DNA from: JACQKT01 sp038063055
GTDB lineage: Bacteria; Patescibacteriota; Minisyncoccia; UBA6257; 2-01-FULL-56-20
Direction: 5' to 3'
DNA length: 47,202 bases
NCBI GenBank assembly: GCA_038063055.1
Contig: JBBTVY010000009.1
Span: forward strand, 1-47,202
Shown here piece after piece: positions 31,329 to 37,181 of the stretch. The notes beneath the pieces were generated by a model that did no database searches, was not told where the DNA came from, and was given only the letters and a program-made list of their open reading frames with translations. The position numbers and the translations under genes were made by a program. Numbering within the stretch: the stretch's first letter is position 1; every line of letters starts with the position of its first letter.

Positions 31329-31907
31329 ATGATTTACAGCGTTTCCGGGAAGCTTATGGAAAAACGGGATTCCTTCGCCGTTGTCGAGGTTCTCGGCGTC
31401 GGCATAAAGCTCATAACCCACCGGAGAACGCTATCCAGTTTGCCACCTGTCGGGAGTCAGGTCAAATTGTTTTCGCATCTTCACGTGCGCGAAGACATTC
31501 TGGACATTTATGGATTTTTGACGGAAGAAGAACTGAATTTTTTCGAACTTCTGATATCGGTTTCCGGCGTCGGGCCAAAATCGGCGCTCTCGATACTCGA
31601 AATATCGGAATTGAAGGAACTGGCCGCCGCCATTCACGAAAACCGGCCGGATTTATTGACGCGGGCTTCGGGCATCGGCAGGAAAACAGCCGAGCGGATA
31701 ATTATTGACCTTAAAACCAAGGTTGAGTCGGAAATGTCGGGCGAGGCAGTCAAAAGAATGGAGTCGGACGCGGACATCGTGGAAACCTTGACCAACCTCG
31801 GCTACCGGCGCGACGATGTCAAAACCGCTCTTCAGAAAGTGGACAAGTCGGTAACCGGCCTCGAATTGCGTCTGAAAGCGGCGCTGAAAATTTTGGGGAA
31901 GAAGTAA
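31329..31907 (+). CDS. ruvA: Holliday junction DNA helicase RuvA
   Basis: A 192-residue RuvA. It has the N-terminal OB fold (MIYSVSGKLMEKRDSFAVVEVLGVGIKL shown by its ends MIYSVSG and VGIKL), two helix-hairpin-helix motifs (SGVGPKSALSIL and ASGIGRKTAERIIIDLK) and the C-terminal RuvB-binding domain with ADIVETLTNLGYRRDDV. It forms a tetramer on Holliday junctions. TATAAT ends 7 bases before the ATG, so the mRNA would be leaderless. Confidence 0.96.
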   Translation: MIYSVSGKLMEKRDSFAVVEVLGVGIKLITHRRTLSSLPPVGSQVKLFSHLHVREDILDIYGFLTEEELNFFELLISVSGVGPKSALSILEISELKELAAAIHENRPDLLTRASGIGRKTAERIIIDLKTKVESEMSGEAVKRMESDADIVETLTNLGYRRDDVKTALQKVDKSVTGLELRLKAALKILGKK

Positions 31908-31986
31908 ATATCATCCAATGGTAAAATTGTCGTGAAAATTTTAAACGGCAGGGCATAAAATCGTTTTTCGGGTTATTATTTAAATT

Positions 31987-33333
31987 ATGAATCTCATATT
32001 TTACGGAGGCGCCAAAAGCGTTACCGGCTCCAATTATCTTTTGGAATCAAGCAATAGGAAAATTCTTATTGATTGCGGCATGCAACAGGGGAGCCATTTC
32101 GCCGAGCGGCAGAATTTCGAACCGTTCAAATACAAGCCATCGGAAATCGAGGCCGTTTTTATTACGCACGCCCATATCGACCATATCGGGCGTCTGCCGA
32201 AGCTTCTGAAAGATGGTTTCAAAGGAAAGGTATATTCGACCGCCATCACCAAAGATTTCGCCGAACTCATGCTTTTGGATTCTGAACACATTTTGGACAA
32301 AGAAGCCGAACGCGAGGGCAGGCCGCCGCTTTATAACACGGAGAACATCGAAGAACTCATGAAAGTTTGGGAAGGAGTCGAGTATCATCAGCCAATAAGC
32401 GTTGCCGGATTCAGCGTCAAGTTTTTTGACGCCGGACACATTCTCGGTTCGGCAATCGTGCGCGTTGAAGCGGAAGGCAAGACAATTATTTTTTCCGGCG
32501 ACCTCGGCAACTCGCCGGCTCCAATAATACAGCCGACTGAAAAAATCGATTCGGCAGATTATTGCCTCATAGAATCGACTTACGGCAATCGTTTTCACGA
32601 AGGATTGGGGGATAGGCAGCGCGATTTGGAAAGCGCCATAGAAAATACCGTTAAAGATGGCGGAGTTCTGATGATTCCCGCTTTTGCGCTTGAACGCACG
32701 CAGGACCTTCTTTTCCATCTCAACGAACTTTTTGAAAAAGGGCGCGTGCCCAAAGTGCCGGTTTTCATCGACAGCCCGCTGGCCATAAAACTGACGGCGA
32801 TTTACAAAAAATACGAAAGCCATTTCAACAAGGAAATTTTAAAATTGGAACGCGCCGGCGACGACATATTCAATTTTCCGGGATTGCGTTTCACTTTGAC
32901 CACGGAGCAGTCAAAAGAAATAAACGAAGTGGCGCCGCCGAAAATAATAATCGCTGGTTCGGGAATGTCCAACGGAGGGCGGATTCTCCATCACGAGCAG
33001 AGATATCTTTCCGACCCGAAGAGCACGATACTTTTTGTCGGTTATCAGACGGCAGGTTCGCTCGGCCGCCGCATACTTGACGGAGCCAAGAGCGTGAGAA
33101 TTTTCGGCAAAGAGATTCCTGTGCGTTGCCGGGTGAGGGAAATCAGCGCCTATTCGGCTCACGCCGACCAAGGTCAGCTTTTGGACTGGCTCAAGCCGAT
33201 GAGATTGTCGCTTAAAAAAATTTTCGTCGTTCAGGGCGAAGAAGGTTCCAGCGAAGCTCTGGCCCAAAAAATCCGCGACAATTATGCCCTGGAAGCGGTT
33301 GTCCCGGAACCGGGGAGCCAAGCCGTGTTATAA
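31987..33333 (+). CDS. MBL-fold beta-CASP ribonuclease
   Basis: A 448-residue metallo-beta-lactamase/beta-CASP nuclease of the CPSF/YsxC-like type. Zinc ligands are in HAHIDHIGR, AGHILGSA and FSGDLGN; the beta-CASP part has VLMIPAFALERTQD and the RNA-specificity domain has ISAYSAHADQ. These enzymes process or degrade RNA. All ligands are in place. A TATTAT box 7 bases before the ATG predicts a leaderless transcript. Closest relatives are bacterial homologues of archaeal/eukaryal mRNA 3'-processing nucleases rather than RNase J. Confidence 0.93.
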   Translation: MNLIFYGGAKSVTGSNYLLESSNRKILIDCGMQQGSHFAERQNFEPFKYKPSEIEAVFITHAHIDHIGRLPKLLKDGFKGKVYSTAITKDFAELMLLDSEHILDKEAEREGRPPLYNTENIEELMKVWEGVEYHQPISVAGFSVKFFDAGHILGSAIVRVEAEGKTIIFSGDLGNSPAPIIQPTEKIDSADYCLIESTYGNRFHEGLGDRQRDLESAIENTVKDGGVLMIPAFALERTQDLLFHLNELFEKGRVPKVPVFIDSPLAIKLTAIYKKYESHFNKEILKLERAGDDIFNFPGLRFTLTTEQSKEINEVAPPKIIIAGSGMSNGGRILHHEQRYLSDPKSTILFVGYQTAGSLGRRILDGAKSVRIFGKEIPVRCRVREISAYSAHADQGQLLDWLKPMRLSLKKIFVVQGEEGSSEALAQKIRDNYALEAVVPEPGSQAVL

Positions 33334-33343
33334 TTCAAAAAAC

Positions 33344-33937
33344 ATGAATAACCATAATAATCATAACCACGACCCGAAACTTTATCATTTGAAATACAAA
33401 ATCTGTATTTCGGGAGCCGCCGAAACTTCCGATTGCGCCCCGGACGCGCCGCAGAAAATCGAAGAAATCGGCAGACTTATCGCCCAAAGAGGATTCATAC
33501 TCGTAACCGGAGCCACGACCGGCGCGCCGTACTGGGCCGCCAAGGGCGCCAAGGAGGCCGGCGGTTTTGTTATCGGCATCTCACCGGCTTATTCCAAAAT
33601 ACAGCACGTGAAAACGTATCGTTTGCCGGTGGATTACCACGACCTGATAATTTATACCGGTTTCGGCTATTCAGGCAGGAATTTGCTTTTAACGAGGGCT
33701 TCCGACGCCGTTATAACGGTTTGCGGACGCATCGGCACGCTTAACGAATTCACCAATGCCTTTGAAGATGAAAAGCCGCAGGGAGTTCTTCTGGGTTCCG
33801 GCGGCACCACCGACATGATTCCCGAAATAATCAAGCGCGCCGGACGCGGACACGGCAAAGCGGTTTTTAATACGGATCCTGCAAAACTCCTGGACGAAGT
33901 GATTGAGATGATGGTGGACGAAGAAAAAGAATTGTAG
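33344..33937 (+). CDS. LOG/SLOG-family Rossmann-fold protein
   Basis: A 197-residue protein from ATG 33344, after a His/Asn-rich start. The Rossmann body has the nucleotide-binding GGATTGAPYWAAKGA-like segment (LVTGATTGAPYWAAKGAKEAGG in part) and the VCGRIGTLNEFTNAFEDEKPQGVLLG motif that corresponds to the PGGxGTxxE site of LOG (cytokinin phosphoribohydrolase/lysine decarboxylase-like) proteins. The PGG is replaced by CGR, so catalytic activity is uncertain. TATAAT at 33329-33334 gives an almost leaderless mRNA. Confidence 0.8.
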   Translation: MNNHNNHNHDPKLYHLKYKICISGAAETSDCAPDAPQKIEEIGRLIAQRGFILVTGATTGAPYWAAKGAKEAGGFVIGISPAYSKIQHVKTYRLPVDYHDLIIYTGFGYSGRNLLLTRASDAVITVCGRIGTLNEFTNAFEDEKPQGVLLGSGGTTDMIPEIIKRAGRGHGKAVFNTDPAKLLDEVIEMMVDEEKEL

Positions 33938-33971
33938 AAGTTTTTTATAAAGGTCGTACACTAACACAATC

Positions 33972-34229
33972 ATGGCCACCAAAAAAATAAAACCAATCGG
34001 AAGCATCACTCACTACTACGGTCACCTCGGCGTCGCCATCGTTAAATTCAACCGGGCCTTCAAGGTCGGCGAGAAGGTTCATTTTAAGGGCGCGACGACC
34101 GATTTTGAGGAAACGGTGAAATCGATGCAATACGACCATAAACCCATTGAAACAGCCAAGAAAGGTCAGGAGGTCGGAATCAAAATCGGCGACAAAGTGA
34201 GGGAAGGGGACGAGGTGTTTGAGGCGTAG
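33972..34229 (+). CDS. Stand-alone EF-Tu domain-2-like protein
   Basis: An 85-residue beta-barrel protein: PIGSITHYYGHLGVAIVKF, FKVGEKVHFKG, FEETVKSMQYDHKPIETAKKG and VGIKIGDKVREGDEVF. This is the pattern of translation factor domain 2 (also found at the end of U32 peptidases), including the MQ-----I---KKG core. It lacks a GTPase domain. Such single-domain proteins are common in Patescibacteria, but their role is unknown. A TACACT -10-like box lies about 15 bases upstream. Confidence 0.8.
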   Translation: MATKKIKPIGSITHYYGHLGVAIVKFNRAFKVGEKVHFKGATTDFEETVKSMQYDHKPIETAKKGQEVGIKIGDKVREGDEVFEA

Positions 34230-34535
34230 ATTTGTCTCGCGAAAACACGCTATCAATATTCCCCGGCGGCTTCACTCAGCCAACAGGTTTTTCGGAATCG
34301 CGGTTCACTCGCTCTCCTTCGACGGTGAACTCGGGACGGTCGAACCGCAGCGGCTCGCACCCGCTGCCTCTCGGCATTTTGACTCCGCCTATGGCGGAGA
34401 CCAAGCTAAAAATGCCTTCGAGAGCTTCCTCAAAATTCTGCCGTCTGGTTATCATGCTCGCCAGTTCTATCCTAAACCTGTTACCGAAGTCGGCCTCCGA
34501 GAAGGTTTTCTTTGGAGCAAATCTACTTTTAAAAT
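34230..34535. other. 306-bp gap without a convincing gene
   Basis: The stretch holds two overlapping plus-strand frames and a minus-strand frame of about 60 codons (34276-34455), none with a good ribosome binding site or family motif. A CTCCGCC-TAT-GGCGGAG palindrome lies near 34386-34402. The open frames on both strands could be a decayed gene or a repeat unit. Confidence 0.4.
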
Positions 34536-35636
34536 ATGAATAATTTTAAATCATTTTGGGGTGGCGTGGGCTTTATCGCGGCCACCACTATCGGAGCAGG
34601 AATGTTTTCCCTGCCTTATATATTTCATAAATCCGGCTGGCTTACCGGAATTTTTTATTTAATCGTCCTCAGCGGGGCGGTTATTTTCGTTCATCGGCTT
34701 TACTGGCTCTCGTTGGAAAGAGCGAACGGCGGAAGCCGCCTTCTCGGACTCGTCAGGGAACATCTGGGCAAATGCGCTTTTTACGCGTCAACGGTTTCGG
34801 TTGTCGCCGGACTTTTTTTGATTCTCTTAATTTATCTTATTCTGTCGGAAAGTTTTGCGCGTCTTATTTTGCCGAGCGCGACCGCAAGCTACGGCGCGAT
34901 TTTATTCTGGCTGGCGGCTTCTTTGCCTCTTCTTTTAAAATTACCCAGAATAGTGGGCGCGGAATTTTTCGGAACTGTTTTAATGTTTCTGATAGTTTTT
35001 TTCATTTTTTTGACGGGGCAATCCGGATTTTCGGGCGTTTCAGCCGTGAACTTGGACAACGTTTTTCTGCCGTTCGGCGCGATACTTTTCTCGCTGACGG
35101 GCTGGACGGTCATAGAACCGATGTTCCGCTGGGAGAAGAAAAATGGCGATTCGAATTACATGCCAAAGCTTGTTTTTGGCACGCTCTTGTCGGCCATTAT
35201 TTATCTCCTTTTCGTTGCGGGGATTCTCGGCTCTGCCGACTCAATCTCGCCCGATGCTCTATCCGGTCTTTCATCTTGGCCATCGTGGAAAATTCAGCTG
35301 CTTGGCTGGCTGGGAATTTTCGCTATGTGGACTTCATATGTCCCCATAAGTTTGGAAATAAAAAACGAATTAAAAGAAGATTTGCATTTGCCGCCTTTCT
35401 TTAGTTACTTGGCTGTCATCTTTCTGCCGTTGCTGCTTTTCTTCTCGGGATTTTTCAATTTTCTTGGGGCGATAAGCCTGGCAGGAGGAGTTTTTCTCGC
35501 TCTTCAGTACATTTTTATAATTTTGGTGAGCAAGAAAATTCTGGCGCTTTCCAGTATCACAAAATTTTTTGCAAACCTGCTGATATTGGTTTTCCTGGCG
35601 GCGGCGGTTTACTCCGTCGCTCATTATTTTCAATAA
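34536..35636 (+). CDS. Aromatic amino acid permease-like transporter
   Basis: A 366-residue protein with about ten or eleven hydrophobic helices. The first helix contains GFIAATTIGAGMFSLPYI, the GxG(I/M)LxLP signature of the HAAAP (Trp/Tyr permease) and related APC families. The helices are evenly spaced and no soluble domain is attached. Substrate is not determinable from sequence; amino acid uptake fits an organism with reduced biosynthesis. The stop overlaps a possible ATG (TAATG), but the next gene probably starts further on. Confidence 0.85.
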   Translation: MNNFKSFWGGVGFIAATTIGAGMFSLPYIFHKSGWLTGIFYLIVLSGAVIFVHRLYWLSLERANGGSRLLGLVREHLGKCAFYASTVSVVAGLFLILLIYLILSESFARLILPSATASYGAILFWLAASLPLLLKLPRIVGAEFFGTVLMFLIVFFIFLTGQSGFSGVSAVNLDNVFLPFGAILFSLTGWTVIEPMFRWEKKNGDSNYMPKLVFGTLLSAIIYLLFVAGILGSADSISPDALSGLSSWPSWKIQLLGWLGIFAMWTSYVPISLEIKNELKEDLHLPPFFSYLAVIFLPLLLFFSGFFNFLGAISLAGGVFLALQYIFIILVSKKILALSSITKFFANLLILVFLAAAVYSVAHYFQ

Positions 35637-35683
35637 TGAGGACGGAGCTCCGACCACAATGGGCGTCGGAGCGAAATCAAGAT

Positions 35684-35950
35684 GTGAAAGGATACGTTTA
35701 TATTTTAAGAGATGAGGATGGTCGATTCTATGTTGGAAGCACGAAAAGCGTCGAGAATAGGATGAAGTTGCATCGCTCGGGAACTACGCGAACCACAAAA
35801 GGAATGAAAAATCCTCAAATAGTTTTAGTTCAAGAGTACTATTCGATTATTCTTACAAGAAAAGTCGAGCGTCGAATGAAAGCTCTAAAAAGCAAGAAGT
35901 ACATTGATAAAATGGTGAGCGATGGTTATATTAGGATAACGCCCTCGTAG
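35684..35950 (+). CDS. GIY-YIG nuclease-domain protein, stop codon inside tRNA
   Basis: An 88-residue single GIY-YIG domain: KGYVYILRDEDGRFYVGSTKSVENRMKLH has the GY-VYI and YVGST pair, the catalytic Arg and a downstream acidic helix (RKVERRMKALKSKK). GTG 35684 is chosen because the 16 codons from ATG 35636 cross a GCTCCGAC/GTCGGAGC hairpin and do not fit the domain. The last ten bases overlap the 5' end of tRNA-Arg, whose sequence supplies the TAG stop. The tRNA promoter also lies inside this gene. It could be a small homing-type endonuclease or a repair nuclease. Confidence 0.8.
   Translation: MKGYVYILRDEDGRFYVGSTKSVENRMKLHRSGTTRTTKGMKNPQIVLVQEYYSIILTRKVERRMKALKSKKYIDKMVSDGYIRITPS
35904..35932 (+). 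promoter_or_regulatory. tRNA-Arg promoter inside the GIY-YIG gene
   Basis: TTGATA (35904-35909) and TATATT (35927-35932) with a 17-base spacer, ending 8 bases before the tRNA 5' end. Confidence 0.7.
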
Positions 35951-36012
35951 TTCAACGGATAGAATATCTCCCTCCGAAGGAGGTGATGCAGGTTCAATTC
36001 CTGCCGGGGGCA
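35941..36012 (+). tRNA. tRNA-Arg (anticodon CCG)
   Basis: A 72-base cloverleaf without encoded CCA. Acceptor arms GCCCTCG and CGGGGGC pair with one wobble. The anticodon stem TCTCC/GGAGG encloses the loop CTCCGAA, giving anticodon CCG (codon CGG). The T arm GCAGG-TTCAATT-CCTGC is perfect. The discriminator is A. Confidence 0.95.
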
Positions 36013-36134
36013 CAATTCATAACTTGGGTGGTAAAATTTTGATTATTATGACAAACCTATTCGATTATCTTAGTTTTGTCGGAACAATCTGGACAAAAAG
36101 TTTTTAACGTCGGTTTGCAATTACAATCATTCTC

Positions 36135-36755
36135 ATGGACAAAGGAAAAGAACTTAAAAAACTCGAGGACGAAATCGCCGCAGATAATTCTTTGCCGCTG
36201 CGAGAATCAAATCTCGTTTTTGGCGAAGGCGGCCCGGAAAGCAAAGTTGTTTTCATCGGCGAAGCGCCCGGTTTCAACGAAGACCGGGAGAAGAGACCTT
36301 TTGTCGGACGTGCAGGCCAGCTGCTTCGCCAGTGTATCCGCGATATCAATTGGAAAGAAACGGATGTTTATATAACCAACATCGTGAAACGGCGCCCTCC
36401 CGAAAACCGCGACCCTTTGCCGGACGAAATCGAATCGTATAAACCGTATCTCACGCGCCAACTTGCTATAATCAAACCCAAAATAATAGTGGCCCTCGGC
36501 AGATTTTCGATGAATTATTTTCTGCCCGAAGCCAAAATCAGCCGCGACCGGGGGAAAGTTTTCCGTTTCGACGATTTTCTTCTGTTTCCGATTTATCACC
36601 CGGCGGCGGCTCTCCGCTCGACGCAGATGAAAGAGGAATTCGAAAAGGACTTCAAAAAACTGCCGAAAATTCTTGAAAAAGCCGATACTCTTCTCGCAGA
36701 AAAGCATCCGGAAAAGAAAAAAGAAGAACAATCCGCCCAGGAGAAACTCTTTTAG
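36135..36755 (+). CDS. Family 4-type uracil-DNA glycosylase without Fe-S cysteines
   Basis: A 206-residue protein with family 4 UDG motifs: VFGEGGPESKVVFIGEAPG (motif A, GEAPG 42-46), FVGRAGQLL, the YITNIVKRRPPENRDP segment and the C-terminal HPAAALR (155-161). Members usually bind a 4Fe-4S cluster through four cysteines: two before motif A, one in NxVKCRPP and one in the EIxxC segment. Here all are replaced: none before motif A, Arg86 in VKRRPP and Tyr102 in EIESY. The only Cys (67) is elsewhere. The protein may have lost the cluster. TACAAT 7 bases before the ATG suggests a leaderless mRNA. Confidence 0.88.
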   Translation: MDKGKELKKLEDEIAADNSLPLRESNLVFGEGGPESKVVFIGEAPGFNEDREKRPFVGRAGQLLRQCIRDINWKETDVYITNIVKRRPPENRDPLPDEIESYKPYLTRQLAIIKPKIIVALGRFSMNYFLPEAKISRDRGKVFRFDDFLLFPIYHPAAALRSTQMKEEFEKDFKKLPKILEKADTLLAEKHPEKKKEEQSAQEKLF

Positions 36756-36763
36756 TTTTGGGT

Positions 36764-36803
36764 TATAATTAAGCAAATGGATACCGAGATTGCGCCCGAG
36801 TAA
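36764..36803 (+). promoter_or_regulatory. -10 box and leaderless nine-codon frame ending in TAA
   Basis: TATAAT (36764-36769) is followed 7 bases later by an ATG (36777) and eight codons (MDTEIAPE) to TAA at 36801-36803. The next codon in the same frame is GTG 36804, which opens the membrane-protein frame. It may be a leader peptide or the original N-terminus cut by a stop. Confidence 0.45.
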
Positions 36804-36833
36804 GTGTGGGAATCTCAGGCATTCCGGTTAAAC

Positions 36834-37181
36834 ATGAATTTCGCTTTAGTTTATCTGATACAGCGGTTTTTTTACCGGATTTTCGATTTTTTTCACCACT
36901 GGTACGCGGACGCGTCTAAGGTTTTTTTTCATCGATTTGTATCGTTTCTTGAATCTCTTGACCGGACAATAGCCCTTCGTGTGACACTCCGCTATTTTTT
37001 CCAGCCGCTATACAAGGACTACACGGTAATCGGCCGGATTCTCGGCGTAGTTTTCCGGTCCGGAAGAATAATCATAGGTCTCGGAGTTTACGCTTTCACT
37101 GCGATAATTTTTCTTATTATTTATGCGCTGTGGCTGGCGGCGCCAATAGTTTTAATTTTCTATGTTCTCGGAGCAAAATAA
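36834..37181 (+). CDS. Small membrane protein upstream of ClpC-like gene
   Basis: A 115-residue protein (ATG 36834; GTG 36804 would add ten residues). It has an aromatic-rich amphipathic N-terminal half (FFYRIFDFFHHWYADASKVFFHRF) and a long hydrophobic helix pair at the C-terminus (about 75-112, with FTAIIFLIIYALWL). It overlaps the ClpC-like gene by 20 bases, so the two are translationally coupled and may form a complex in the membrane. No known domain is seen. Confidence 0.65.
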   Translation: MNFALVYLIQRFFYRIFDFFHHWYADASKVFFHRFVSFLESLDRTIALRVTLRYFFQPLYKDYTVIGRILGVVFRSGRIIIGLGVYAFTAIIFLIIYALWLAAPIVLIFYVLGAK

